A stretch of DNA of 64,000 bases from Noviherbaspirillum malthae. GTDB lineage: Bacteria > Pseudomonadota > Gammaproteobacteria > Burkholderiales > Burkholderiaceae_D. Under the pieces are notes generated by a model that did not search any database, had not been told where the DNA came from, and saw only the letters and a program-made list of their open reading frames with translations. How positions within the stretch are numbered: the first letter of the stretch is position 1; the number at the start of each line of letters is the position of its first letter. This document shows, piece by piece, positions 42,354-51,056 of the stretch. The stretch is from positions 39,831 through 103,830 of the forward strand of contig NZ_JACYXF010000017.1 of the NCBI RefSeq assembly GCF_015352985.1, written 5' to 3'. A program made the position numbers and the translations under genes.

Positions 42354-43649
42354 TTATTGCTTGGTCGCGGGCGTAGCTTCCCCGAGAATGCGGTCGATAT
42401 CGGCGGCTGCCCGGTGCGCCTCAGACAGCGCTCGCAGGTACTGGGACTTGGCTTGCAGCAGCGTGCGCTGGGCATCGAGCACATCTAGGAAGCCGAATTT
42501 CCCGAACTCGAACCCTTTCGAGGCGGCGTCATAGGCGCTCTGGGCACCCGGGATGACTTCCTTCTGCAGGGACTCCGCCTCCTGACGCGATACACTCAAT
42601 TTTTCATAGGCCTGTGCGACCTCGCCATCCAGCCGGATCTCTGTGGCGGACAGTTCGTCGCGTGCCTTGTCGACGCGGCGTAGCGATTCCAGGACGTTTC
42701 CGCGATTGCTATCGAAGAGAGGAAGCGGGATCGAAACGCCAACCACAGCTTGGTTACGGCCCAACTCTTCAGAGCGCTTGACGCCGAGAGTGACTGCCAT
42801 GTCCGGGATGCGGCGGCTGCGCTCTACCTGTGCCAGTGCCTGGCGATGATCGACTTCGTAGCGAGCCCGGGATAGTGCCGGAGACGTTGCCAGTCTCCGG
42901 GTAAGCATGTCTGTACTAGGCAACTCGGGCAACACATCAAGCTGACCTTCAGCCTTCTCGAATCGAGGAATCAGATTGCCCCAAGTGGCACTGAGCCGCT
43001 TGCGAGACGAGCTTAACTCGCTTCTTGCCTGAGCCAGTTCAAGGCGAACGCTCGATTCCGCCACGCGTGCCTTCGTTTCTTCCACAGGCGACACCTTGCC
43101 GGCTGCAACGCGTTTGTTGGCGACATTCGTCGCTCTCTGAGCAAGTTCACCTGCTTCCTCGGCAAGGCGAACGCGTTCCTGTGCGGCGAGAACATCAAAG
43201 AATGCAGTAATGACGGCCGCACGGATTTCGGCTTTTTTAGCGTTCAACTCGGAAGACGCAGCGGACAGGCTGCTTTCGGCAGCGCGCATGCGCGCAGAGC
43301 GCTTCCCGCCTAGCTCAATCGGCTGACTGACTGTTAACGTGGACTCCCGGGTCTCACGGCGCCGGTCTTCAATACCCACTTCCAGCGAGGGGTTGGGCAG
43401 CACATTGGCTTGCAGGAGCGTGGCCTCGACCGCCTGAAGCTCATACTGGGCTGCGGACAGGTCCGGGCTGGAATTCATCGCCAAGGCTATTGCAGCCTGT
43501 AGCGTCAACGGCAACGCCGGTTCGACTGCACGGCCGGCATTAGCCTGTGCAGCCAGGTGTGCGCTACCAAGTCCGGTCGTTACGGTTTGCGCACTCCCAG
43601 GCAAACTGAATACGGCCAGACTGAGCGGTAAAAGATACCGATACATCAA
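42354..43649 (-). CDS. czcC: CzcC outer-membrane efflux protein
   Basis: A 431-aa TolC-like outer-membrane factor. A signal peptide (LPLSLAVFSLPGSAQ) is followed by two OEP repeats, e.g. LQAAIALAMNSSPDLSAAQYEL and ESTLTVSQPIELGGKRSARM. It leads the czcCBA operon, 9 nt from czcB. The preceding gene czcI is on the same strand. Confidence 0.92.
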   Translation of the reverse strand: MMYRYLLPLSLAVFSLPGSAQTVTTGLGSAHLAAQANAGRAVEPALPLTLQAAIALAMNSSPDLSAAQYELQAVEATLLQANVLPNPSLEVGIEDRRRETRESTLTVSQPIELGGKRSARMRAAESSLSAASSELNAKKAEIRAAVITAFFDVLAAQERVRLAEEAGELAQRATNVANKRVAAGKVSPVEETKARVAESSVRLELAQARSELSSSRKRLSATWGNLIPRFEKAEGQLDVLPELPSTDMLTRRLATSPALSRARYEVDHRQALAQVERSRRIPDMAVTLGVKRSEELGRNQAVVGVSIPLPLFDSNRGNVLESLRRVDKARDELSATEIRLDGEVAQAYEKLSVSRQEAESLQKEVIPGAQSAYDAASKGFEFGKFGFLDVLDAQRTLLQAKSQYLRALSEAHRAAADIDRILGEATPATKQ

Positions 43650-43733
43650 ATTCTCCTGACAAATGGGAAAGAATTTGACGAGACGTCACCCCGGTTTTAC
43701 GTTTTGATAGTCGTGGCAATTCGTCTCGTCGCG

Positions 43734-44081
43734 TTAGGCGACAAGACGCCAGTCTGGCTTTCGGGGGCCAGATGGAATATGGGAAGAATAATTGTCCGGT
43801 AATCGTGCATGATGCACGACATCATTGGGTGGGACACCCGCAGGGAAGGTGGTTAAGAACGATGCCTGAGCAGAAAACTGGCAGATGCCACAATCGTTGT
43901 CGGCCTGGGTGTTCTTGCTCGGTTCTTCCGAGTCATCCTCCTCGGCCTGGTGCTGATGCGTATGGTGGCCAAAGTGGGAGGTTTGCTGTTCTTGTTCGTG
44001 CTGGCAATACGCAGCCGCCGCTGCCCAGGCATACTGGAGCGGAAGTACGGCTAACAGCAGAATAAGAATAAGCTTTTTCAC
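43734..44081 (-). CDS. czcI: CzcI periplasmic protein, copy B
   Basis: A 115-aa secreted protein with signal KKLILILLLAVLPLQYAWA, a His-rich stretch (CQHEQEQQTSHFGHHTHQHQ), a CGIC motif and the CzcI ending SSHIPSGPRKPDWRL. The start is uncertain: GTG 44081 gives the signal peptide directly, but the frame extends to 44123. It immediately precedes czcCBA, the canonical czcI position. Confidence 0.85.
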   Translation of the reverse strand: MKKLILILLLAVLPLQYAWAAAAAYCQHEQEQQTSHFGHHTHQHQAEEDDSEEPSKNTQADNDCGICQFSAQASFLTTFPAGVPPNDVVHHARLPDNYSSHIPSGPRKPDWRLVA

Positions 44082-44152
44082 GGGCGAGATATTAGCATTG
44101 ATTTCTTGCCTTTTGGCCTGCAAGAAATCGATAGACGGCCATTTGAGTGTGG

Positions 44153-44491
44153 TTAGTCAAGCAATGTCTTGATGGCGGGATCAACTGGCAGCCGCTTGAA
44201 CATGTTGATGTTCGTGCCTCCGGTATTTCCTGTCGGGACGATGCCAACGGCTGAACCGATGGCACCAAGAACAATACGCACACCTTGACCAACCACTTCA
44301 CTTGCCGATCGGCGCTTGATGCCAATTCTCAGCATGCCCCAATGGGTAATGATGTGCGGCACGACATACCGTTGTCCCAGCACATGGGCAACCTCCAGAT
44401 GCTTGTACGCCTGGTCAAGCTGCCCTCGTGCGTAGCGATTGCGCGCAGCCGCCATTTCGGATTCAAATGCTTTCTTCAATTCAGCTTTCAT
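44153..44491 (-). CDS. DUF3703-family protein
   Basis: A 112-aa soluble protein matching the DUF3703 pattern (AAARNRYARGQLDQAYKHLEVAHVLGQRYV, HWGMLRIG, IVPTGNTGGTNI). The family is usually encoded beside czc or CDF genes; no biochemical role is known. It is 3 nt downstream of the CDF gene at 44495. Confidence 0.85.
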   Translation of the reverse strand: MKAELKKAFESEMAAARNRYARGQLDQAYKHLEVAHVLGQRYVVPHIITHWGMLRIGIKRRSASEVVGQGVRIVLGAIGSAVGIVPTGNTGGTNINMFKRLPVDPAIKTLLD

Positions 44492-44494
44492 AGA

Positions 44495-45166
44495 TCAACG
44501 GCGTTTGAGTTCGATGGTGACAGTCCTCGGTGCAACGGTCACAGGAGCTGTTGCTGTTTTCATCTCAGCGCGTGCCTGCGTGATGACGGACCGTGCAGCG
44601 CTCAAGCCAAGAAGACCCATGATGCAGGCCACCACAATGTCGGGCCACCCGGAACCCGTACCGAACACGCCCAAGGCCGCCAGCATCACGGCAACGTTGC
44701 CAATGGCGTCATTACGCGTGCAGAGCCAGACAGAGCGCATATTGGAATCGCCATTACGGTACGCAAACAATAATGCCGCTACGAGCAAATTGGCCAGTAG
44801 CGCAACGAAGCCAATGGTGCCCATCGTAATGTGTGCAGGCACGGTCCCGGTTGTGACACTCCAGAACGCAGCGGCCAAAACAAAGATGCCATAGCCTCCC
44901 ATCGTCAAGCCTTTGATCAGAGCCGTACGCGAGCGCCAGATAGGCGCCAAGCCCAGAACAAAAAGCGAGACCGCGTAGTTCGCCGCGTCACCGAAAAAGT
45001 CAACGGCGTCGGCCAGCAACGATACCGAACCGGCGGCCCAACCGCTGAATAGCTCGACGCCAAACATGCCGGCGTTGACCACCAGCGCGATACAGAGAAT
45101 ACGACGGTAGGTCGGGTCTACTGGAGGTTTATCTGAGGCGCAAGCGCCTGCGCAACAATCAGCCAT
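44495..45166 (-). CDS. Small CDF-like cation transporter under a CadR-type promoter
   Basis: A 223-aa membrane protein. A Cys-rich N-terminus (MADCCAGACASDK) precedes a CDF-like core with LLADAVDFFGDAANYAV in helix 2 and TRNDAIGNVAVMLA in helix 5, but no cytoplasmic C-terminal domain. ATG 45166 (a longer frame begins at 45202). The promoter upstream has 19-bp spacing and a perfect dyad matching that by the MerR gene at 48396. Zn or Cd export is inferred. Confidence 0.85.
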   Translation of the reverse strand: MADCCAGACASDKPPVDPTYRRILCIALVVNAGMFGVELFSGWAAGSVSLLADAVDFFGDAANYAVSLFVLGLAPIWRSRTALIKGLTMGGYGIFVLAAAFWSVTTGTVPAHITMGTIGFVALLANLLVAALLFAYRNGDSNMRSVWLCTRNDAIGNVAVMLAALGVFGTGSGWPDIVVACIMGLLGLSAARSVITQARAEMKTATAPVTVAPRTVTIELKRR

Positions 45167-45193
45167 TTGATGCTCCTTCTCGTCTATAGCAGC

Positions 45194-45224
45194 ATTACAC
45201 ACCCTGTAGTGACTACAGGATCAA
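45194..45224 (-). promoter_or_regulatory. CadR-type promoter of the small CDF gene
   Basis: On the minus strand TTGATC (45224-45219) and TGTAAT (45199-45194) are 19 bp apart, and the spacer holds the perfect palindrome CCTGTAGTGACTACAGG (45203-45219 on plus). The GTAGT-N-ACTAC core recurs beside the MerR gene at 48396. Confidence 0.85.
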
Positions 45225-45267
45225 GCTCTTTTAAAGAGGAAAATGTGGCGAAGAACTTGTATAAATG

Positions 45268-45462
45268 TCATTTCTTTGTATGCGTCTTACTTCCGCTTGA
45301 CCGCTTCGCGCTGTCTTTCCTGGCGTAATCAGCTGCGTCTTTTCCGGAGCGCTTCTTTGGACGCTTTGGAGGTCGTCGAGACAAGTAATAATAAAGACCA
45401 ATCGCAATTGGGATGAATACAAGCAACATTGCCACTTGGATATTTATAAGAAAGTCAGGCAT
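45268..45462 (-). CDS. Small membrane protein with a basic tail
   Basis: A 64-aa protein with one transmembrane segment (VAMLLVFIPIAIGLYYYLS) and a Lys/Arg-rich C-terminus (RRPPKRPKKRSGKDAAD). Function unknown. It lies between the thiol genes and the CDF promoter. Confidence 0.5.
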   Translation of the reverse strand: MPDFLINIQVAMLLVFIPIAIGLYYYLSRRPPKRPKKRSGKDAADYARKDSAKRSSGSKTHTKK

Positions 45463-45540
45463 GGCGATGTACCTTGTTGAAACCTGCGGCTAGCAGGCGC
45501 TGTGTATCCGCAGGTTGGTGAAACGTCGTTGTTGGGCGGG

Positions 45541-46197
45541 TTATTTTGCCGCCGCGGTGGTCAATTCCTGTTCCACCAGTTTCTGCAATTGCTCCGGACC
45601 GAAGGATGGTAGCGGCTTCCCATTCACAAAAAACTCCGGTGTGCCCCTGACGTTCAATGTTTTCACGTCCTGAAGGTCTTGCTCGATGATGCGCGTGAAA
45701 TCCGGGGATTTCATATCGTCTTTCAAGCGTGCCATATCAAGGTCGAGTCCTTCAAGGTGAGGCCACAGTAGATCGAGATGCGCTGAATGGTCCGGCGCCC
45801 ACTGCGGCTGCGCTGCAAGCACCGCTTCAAGCGTTTGCCAGTACTTGTTCTGCTTCCTGGCGGCTTCCAGAACCTTGACCACTTCGTCTGCGCCCTTGTG
45901 GAAAGGTGCGTATCGGATGGTCAGCCGAATTTTCTCGGGATTTGCCTCCATGATCTTTTTAACAAAGGGATAAAAGGCGCGGCAGGACTCGCAAGCCGGG
46001 TCGAAGAATTCGACGATGTGTACCGGCGCACTGGCATTGCCCAAGGTCGGCGAGTGGAACCGCACAAGCGCCTCACTGTTCTGGGAGGTGGCTTGCGTCG
46101 CCTGTTCAGTCTTTTTCGATTGATAGAGATTGATGCCGAGAGCAAATGCAACCGCCAGAATGACCGCGGTCGCGACGAAGATGGTCTTTTGTTTCAT
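45541..46197 (-). CDS. DsbA-like periplasmic thioredoxin-fold protein
   Basis: A 218-aa secreted or anchored protein. The N-terminal segment TIFVATAVILAVAFALGINLY precedes the DsbA fold, with active site CESC in EFFDPACESCRAFYP and cis-Pro loop VRGTPEFFVNG. It starts in an ATGA overlap with dsbB, its expected reoxidation partner. It lies in a copper/thiol operon with PCuAC and SCO1. Confidence 0.88.
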   Translation of the reverse strand: MKQKTIFVATAVILAVAFALGINLYQSKKTEQATQATSQNSEALVRFHSPTLGNASAPVHIVEFFDPACESCRAFYPFVKKIMEANPEKIRLTIRYAPFHKGADEVVKVLEAARKQNKYWQTLEAVLAAQPQWAPDHSAHLDLLWPHLEGLDLDMARLKDDMKSPDFTRIIEQDLQDVKTLNVRGTPEFFVNGKPLPSFGPEQLQKLVEQELTTAAAK

Positions 46198-46631
46198 TTT
46201 GATGCCTTAAAATGAGTAATGATGAGCAGTGCAGCGATGGCTGCGAAGGCGGCCACGGAGAGCATCGGTATGGTCAGAAATCCAAACCATTCGATCTGCT
46301 CCTGCGAGCACGGCACGCCTTGTGTGCAAGGTGTCATCGACTCGGCAATGACGCCTTCGGCAACCAGAAGGTGGAACACAGCAATGCCCAATCCAATAAG
46401 TGACAGCGGAAAAGCGTATCGCACGACTTTCACGTCCAGAGGAAAAAGGCCTGCGCTAAGAATGAGTACGAGCGGGAACATGCAAATGCGCTGGTACCAG
46501 CACAGCACACATGGTGTCAGCCCCATGACCTCACCCAGGAAAATCGCCCCAAGGGTGGAAACCGTTGCCAAAACCCAGCTCAGGAATACCAAGGGCCATA
46601 AGGAAGTTTTTATGTCTGTTGATGCCATCAT
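46194..46631 (-). CDS. dsbB: DsbB/BdbC-like disulfide oxidoreductase
   Basis: A 145-aa four-helix membrane protein. The quinone-linked cysteine pairs are CVLC in GLTPCVLCWYQRICM and CTQGVPC in SMTPCTQGVPCSQEQ. It would regenerate the DsbA-like protein. It overlaps the SCO1 stop and the dsbA-like start by 4 nt each. Confidence 0.9.
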   Translation of the reverse strand: MMASTDIKTSLWPLVFLSWVLATVSTLGAIFLGEVMGLTPCVLCWYQRICMFPLVLILSAGLFPLDVKVVRYAFPLSLIGLGIAVFHLLVAEGVIAESMTPCTQGVPCSQEQIEWFGFLTIPMLSVAAFAAIAALLIITHFKASK

Positions 46632-47221
46632 GTTTTGAGCAGCGTTTTGAGGTCTTGTACGATGTCTTCGGCTGGCTGGGCATCCCTGAAAAACAGGCGA
46701 AGGCGGCCCTGCGGGTCAAACGCGTAGGTTTGGCCGGAATGGTCCACCGTGTAAAAGCCGTCTTCATTTGGCTTCTGCAGCACGCGAATTACCTTGAACT
46801 CCTTCGCCGCAGCGTCAACCTGTTGCTCAGTTCCAGTCAAGCCAAGGAACGACGGGTGAAAGGCGGGAACATACTTGGCCAGCAGCTCCTGCGTGTCCCG
46901 TTGCGGGTCCAGCGTGACCATCAGCACTTGTACCCTTTCAGCGTCCTTGCCAAGCTTTTCCATGGCTGAGGCCAGCTTCACCATTGTCGTCGGGCAGACG
47001 TCGGGGCAATTGGTATAGCCGAAGAAGAGGACAACGGCTTTGCCCTTGAAATCAGCAAGAGTCCGCGGCTTTCCAGTATGGTCTGTCAACTGGAATTCCT
47101 TGCCCCACTCGCCGCCGGTAATGTCCACCGACGCAAACTTCTGGTCAGGGATGCTCTTGTTGTCACATCCAAGCAAGACGGTGCCAGCCAGAAGCAACGC
47201 TGCTACATATCGTAATTTCAT
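46628..47221 (-). CDS. SCO1/SenC-family copper protein
   Basis: A 197-aa lipoprotein-like protein (lipobox LLGC in LLLAGTVLLGCDNKS). The Cu/thiol site is CPDVC in YTNCPDVCPTTM with a distal His (YTVDHSGQTY). SCO proteins deliver Cu to CuA of cytochrome oxidase. ATG 47221 is preceded by GGAGG. It follows the PCuAC gene by 14 nt, its usual partner. Confidence 0.92.
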   Translation of the reverse strand: MKLRYVAALLLAGTVLLGCDNKSIPDQKFASVDITGGEWGKEFQLTDHTGKPRTLADFKGKAVVLFFGYTNCPDVCPTTMVKLASAMEKLGKDAERVQVLMVTLDPQRDTQELLAKYVPAFHPSFLGLTGTEQQVDAAAKEFKVIRVLQKPNEDGFYTVDHSGQTYAFDPQGRLRLFFRDAQPAEDIVQDLKTLLKT

Positions 47222-47235
47222 GTGCGACCTCCGCA

Positions 47236-47664
47236 TTACTTGCCAAGTGGACGGACTAGCACTGAGACGACTGAAGTATTTCTCGCCTTCTTAGCATCTT
47301 CGAACGTCAGCTTCATTGTCAGGTTTTCCCCGGCCGACAACGGCTTCTTGAGACCGAGCAGCATCAGGTGTAAGCCGCCTGGCGCAAGGTCGACGGTTTG
47401 CCCGGCTTGAATAGCTAGTTCACCGTGCTCCCGCATTTTCATGACGCCATCATGGTGATGCATGGTGTGAACCTGAACGTCCTTGGCAACCTCGGTCTGA
47501 ATGTCGACCAGACGCACAGCATTGGAACTGCTGACTTTCATGTACACGGCTCCGACCGGCTGCCCTGGGACAGTCGCACGTGCCCATGCATCAGTCACCG
47601 AAACGTCGGCAAATGCGCTTGAGGTCACACTGGCAAGTAATGTGGCGAGCAATAAAGTTTTCAT
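47236..47664 (-). CDS. PCu(A)C-family periplasmic copper chaperone
   Basis: A 142-aa secreted protein with signal MKTLLLATLLASVTSSAFADV. The Cu(I) site residues are His and Met in VHTMHHHDGVMKMR and GGLHLMLLGLK, the H(M)x10Mx21HxM pattern. ATG 47664 is chosen for the signal peptide. It leads the PCuAC-SCO1-DsbB-DsbA set. Confidence 0.92.
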   Translation of the reverse strand: MKTLLLATLLASVTSSAFADVSVTDAWARATVPGQPVGAVYMKVSSSNAVRLVDIQTEVAKDVQVHTMHHHDGVMKMREHGELAIQAGQTVDLAPGGLHLMLLGLKKPLSAGENLTMKLTFEDAKKARNTSVVSVLVRPLGK

Positions 47665-47836
47665 GGCTTCAAAAAAGTGGAATTTGAGGATGGGCGTCAA
47701 GCCTGCAGTAGGTCGCGCGCTCAGCGCCCTGCGTAACAGAAGCAGCCAGAACAACCGCAACTAAGATGGCGGAAGCTTGGTTCATAGGCGTAGCTACCCC
47801 GCCCTAACTACCTGAGCGGGAGCACTGCAAAGAAAA

Positions 47837-48235
47837 TCAAGAATGCGTAGGTGGGGCGCGAGATTGTGCGGGCGCCCATGTGAACAAGGGTCGAGGCGCC
47901 TGGTAGAAGAGGAATGGGCGGGGAAAGGAAGCTACTGTGTTCAATATGGCCGACACGGTAGCAGGGACTGGTCCTGGCGTATCACTGTGGATTCTGCAAA
48001 ATGGACAGTCTTCAAAATGCTGGTCATGTTTGACCGTCGAGAACGGCTTCAAGGTGCCTTCGTAAGGAACACTAACTTGCTTGACTCCCGAGGCCGTGCA
48101 GATTTCGACCGTCTTCGGTGATGAAGGACTTTTCGCAGCAAAGGCGTGCGAAATCGACGGCGCAAGAGCGACCAGCAGGATGGCGAGCAATGCCATCCAT
48201 GCAGTCAGGAGTCTTGTGTACCGAGTTGTTCTCAT
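47837..48235 (-). CDS. DUF2946-family protein
   Basis: A 132-aa protein with an N-terminal hydrophobic segment (LLTAWMALLAILLVALAPSISHA) and the motifs VEICTASG and HFEDCPFCRIH, typical of DUF2946, often found beside copper genes. A role in metal or copper homeostasis is inferred from context only. Confidence 0.8.
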   Translation of the reverse strand: MRTTRYTRLLTAWMALLAILLVALAPSISHAFAAKSPSSPKTVEICTASGVKQVSVPYEGTLKPFSTVKHDQHFEDCPFCRIHSDTPGPVPATVSAILNTVASFPRPFLFYQAPRPLFTWAPAQSRAPPTHS

Positions 48236-48357
48236 TTTTGTATTTTATCGCACCCGTTCTGTTGAGACCTCCGAACAGACCTCAGTGGTGCTCGGTCACA
48301 AGCGTAGTTGCAATCCTCTCTATGGAAAATAGACGCAACCAATTTGACGTACAATGT

Positions 48358-48372
48358 CCGTAGTAACTACGG
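48358..48372. promoter_or_regulatory. CadR-like operator beside the MerR gene
   Basis: CCGTAGTAACTACGG is a perfect palindrome 24 nt before the MerR start and downstream of a TACAAT -10-like hexamer (48350-48355), consistent with autorepression. Its GTAGT-N-ACTAC core matches the site at 45203-45219. Confidence 0.75.
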
Positions 48373-48395
48373 GGTTTCGGCAAGGGGGGATGAAT

Positions 48396-48836
48396 ATGCG
48401 TATTGGGGAACTGTCAAAACGTACAAGTTGCGACATTGAAACTATCAGGTATTACGAGAAAAGCGGTTTGTTGGCAGAACCGGGAAGAAACAGTAGCGGA
48501 TACCGTGAATATGCGACGGAGCACCTCGAGCGACTCCAGTTCATCCGCCACTGCCGTTCGTTGCAGCTGAGCTTGGCAGAAATTCGTGTGCTGCTTGACC
48601 TGCAAGCCAACCCTGCTTTGGGATGCCAGAGCGTCGATGAGCTCCTTGATGGGCACATTGCGCAAGTGCGCGAACAAATGGCTGCTTTACGTACTCTTGA
48701 GCAGCAACTGGTCAAGCTCCGCAAACAATGCCAAGGGCCACATTCAGTTGAGGAATGCGGCATATTGCAAAATCTGAACGAAGCGGCTGAAAGTCATGAA
48801 TGTGCTTGCCATGATGACGGCGATAACACTAAGTAA
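48396..48836 (+). CDS. cadR: MerR-family regulator CadR/PbrR-like
   Basis: A 146-aa protein with helix-turn-helix MRIGELSKRTSCDIETIRYYEKSGLL, a dimer helix, and metal cysteines in ALGCQSV (about 77), KQCQGPHSVEECGIL and a C-terminal ECACHDD. ATG 48396 lies 6 nt after a G-run. It probably activates the small CDF promoter at 45194 and represses itself. A TIR gene follows after 18 nt on the same strand. Confidence 0.9.
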   Translation: MRIGELSKRTSCDIETIRYYEKSGLLAEPGRNSSGYREYATEHLERLQFIRHCRSLQLSLAEIRVLLDLQANPALGCQSVDELLDGHIAQVREQMAALRTLEQQLVKLRKQCQGPHSVEECGILQNLNEAAESHECACHDDGDNTK

Positions 48837-48854
48837 TTGAAACAGGAATCACGG

Positions 48855-49850
48855 ATGGCAACAGTTTTCTTCTCATATAGCCACGTTGACGAAGCGCTCA
48901 GAGACAAGCTCGAGGAGCACCTGTCGATGTTGAAGCATCAGGGCCTCATCGAATCTTGGCATGACCGGCGTATTCTCGCTGGGTCCAACATTGACGATGA
49001 AATTGATGAGAATCTCGAGAAAGCGGACGTCATCCTCTTACTCGTAAGTTCTAGCTTCATTGCGTCGAGCTATTGCTATGGCCAAGAAATGAAGCGCGCA
49101 ATGGAGCGGCATCACGAAGGAACGGCTCGAGTCATTCCCGTGATTCTTCGCACATGTGACTGGCACCCAGCTCCGTTCGGTAAGCTGTTGGGTGCGCCTA
49201 AGGACGGCAAGGCCGTTACCACTTGGCCTGACCAGGACGAGGCCTTCACCGACGTAGCAAGACAGGTCCGCCAAGTAGTTACAGCAACTACTACTAGAAA
49301 GGAAGTGGCACAGCCGGCTTCGGCTACCGGCGCTCGTCAAGAGGCTTTCCTGGCATCGCCCGCGAGACCCGCATCGGCGGCCGCGCAGGAACCAAGCCTC
49401 ACCCCGCGCTCCAGCAACCTCCGTTTGAAGAAGGATTTTACGGAGTTCGACCGTGACCAGTTTCTGCTCGACTCATTCGAATACATGGCGCGCTTTTTCG
49501 ACACGTCACTGCAAGAGCTTGCGGCCCGCAATCCTGGCACCCGAGGACGTTTTCAGCGCATTGACGGTCGTTCTTTTACTGCCGTAATTTACCGCGACGG
49601 AAATGGACTTGCTGAATGCACCATTCGCGTCGATGGTCACGGCGGACGTAATAACTACCTGTCGTACGTAAACAGCGCCTCGGCGCCTCCGGGCACATCA
49701 AACGAGATGATGCATGTCGAAAGCGATAACCAAACGCTGTACTTCAAGCCGCTCGGAATGCGAGTTTTTGGCGGCCGGCAGGAGCAGAAGCTATCTCAAG
49801 AGGGAGCGTCGGAGTATTTCTGGGATATGTTGATTGAGCACCTCCAGTAA
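48855..49850 (+). CDS. TIR-domain protein
   Basis: A 331-aa protein. The N-terminal TIR domain (about 1-130) shows FFSYSHVDEALRDKLEEHL, WHDRRILAGSNIDDEI, and SSSFIASSYCYGQEM, where Glu78 is the likely NADase glutamate. A Pro/Ala-rich linker (about 150-190) leads to a C-terminal domain (FEYMARFFDTSLQELAARNP, ECTIRVDG, YFKPLG) I do not recognise. ATG 48855 has CAGGA 7 nt upstream. It is 18 nt after the CadR gene, so co-transcribed with it. Defence or NAD-depletion role is possible; the neighbours are all metal genes. Confidence 0.8.
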   Translation: MATVFFSYSHVDEALRDKLEEHLSMLKHQGLIESWHDRRILAGSNIDDEIDENLEKADVILLLVSSSFIASSYCYGQEMKRAMERHHEGTARVIPVILRTCDWHPAPFGKLLGAPKDGKAVTTWPDQDEAFTDVARQVRQVVTATTTRKEVAQPASATGARQEAFLASPARPASAAAQEPSLTPRSSNLRLKKDFTEFDRDQFLLDSFEYMARFFDTSLQELAARNPGTRGRFQRIDGRSFTAVIYRDGNGLAECTIRVDGHGGRNNYLSYVNSASAPPGTSNEMMHVESDNQTLYFKPLGMRVFGGRQEQKLSQEGASEYFWDMLIEHLQ

Positions 49851-49921
49851 GAGGTCGGGAATCAATTCCCATTTGGATCAGTAGAAGCAAGTGTATGCGT
49901 AGTTGGCTGGCCTCTACAGCG

Positions 49922-50281
49922 TTATATCGGTAGGAATTCGTTGATTTCCCGAGCTGTGTCTCGAGCGCTACGCATCACCCCAATGAGCGTAGCAGACGCG
50001 AAGCCAGTCCACTCGCCATAGCCTACAAGCCAAAGACGTCCTTCACTTTTTGCGTGGGTCCCGAGCACATCAACCCGCCCGTTCGGCGTAACACCACCCA
50101 ATTCTTCGAGATGCTTTAGAACTGGCTCGAAGCCAGTGCACCAAATAATTGCTTCGACGACCTCCTGGCTATTGTTGGTCCAGACAACCCCACCTTCTGT
50201 GAAATGGTCGACAACTTTAGGGTGGTCGAACACTCCTCGAGAACGAGCTTCACGAACAGGCGGAACCATGACAATGCGCAC
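49922..50281 (-). pseudogene. arsO: C-terminal fragment of ArsO-like flavin monooxygenase
   Basis: A 119-aa frame matching only the last third of ArsO (about 350 aa): PPVREARSRGVFDHPKVVDHF, EAIIWCTGFEPVLKHLEELGG, RLWLVGYGEWTGFASATLIG. The FAD- and NADP-binding N-terminus is absent. It starts at a GTG 13 nt after the arsH stop, so a deletion probably fused the junction. It is the last gene of the ars cluster. Confidence 0.8.
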
Positions 50282-50294
50282 AGCTGTTCCGGAC

Positions 50295-51056
50295 TTACTC
50301 CAGTTCGTCCTTTGTTTCGTCCTGGCTAGTTTCGTGGCTCATTGCGGCTGCAGCTAAGCTAGTAGCCAAATCCGGAAACGCTTCCTTTCGTTCACTGTAT
50401 CGGCTCGTCAGGTAGTCCGAACGGTCTCGCACAAGCAAAGTGAACTTGTAGAGCTCTTCCATGACGTCCACCAGACGCTCATAGTAGGACGATGGCTTCA
50501 TGCGCCCGTTATCATCGAACTCCTGATACGCCTTGGCCACCGAAGATTGGTTCGGTATGGTCACCATCCGCATCCACCGCCCCAAGACTCGCAGCTGGTT
50601 GACCGCATTGAAGGACTGCGAACCTCCCGATACCTGCATGACCGCCAGAGTACGTCCCTGTGTCGGGCGAATGCTTCCAATTTCCAGAGGTAGCCAATCG
50701 ATTTGGGACTTGAACACGCCGGTCATCGCACCGTGGCGCTCTGGACTGCACCAAACTTGCCCTTCGGACCACTCTGACAGCTTTCGGAGCTCCTGCACCT
50801 TGGGATGGTCCGCGGGACAGCTGTCCACCATTGGGAGGCCGTGCGGGTCAAACACCCGCGTTTCCGCACCGAAGTGCTGCAAAATACGCTCCGCTTCCAA
50901 GGTAAGGAGGCGGCTGTAGGACTTCTCGCGCAGTGAGCCGTACAGCAGCAGGATGCGCGGCGGATGCGTAGACACCGTCGCTGCATCTAGCTTTTCCTGC
51001 GTCGGCACGTCGAGATGCGGGGCGCTGACGTTGGGGAGGTTCGACAGGTCAGCCAT
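50295..51056 (-). CDS. arsH: ArsH NADPH-dependent FMN reductase/organoarsenical oxidase
   Basis: A 253-aa flavoprotein. The FMN-binding loop is [14 protein letters not shown], with [20 protein letters not shown] and [19 protein letters not shown] typical of ArsH. It oxidises trivalent organoarsenicals. ATG 51056; overlaps the arsC stop by 8 nt. Confidence 0.93.
   Translation of the reverse strand: MADLSNLPNVSAPHLDVPTQEKLDAATVSTHPPRILLLYGSLREKSYSRLLTLEAERILQHFGAETRVFDPHGLPMVDSCPADHPKVQELRKLSEWSEGQVWCSPERHGAMTGVFKSQIDWLPLEIGSIRPTQGRTLAVMQVSGGSQSFNAVNQLRVLGRWMRMVTIPNQSSVAKAYQEFDDNGRMKPSSYYERLVDVMEELYKFTLLVRDRSDYLTSRYSERKEAFPDLATSLAAAAMSHETSQDETKDELE

Noticed and set aside
48837..48854. TTG start of the TIR gene at 48837
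   Set aside because: ATG 48855 has a well-placed CAGGA and begins at the TIR first strand.
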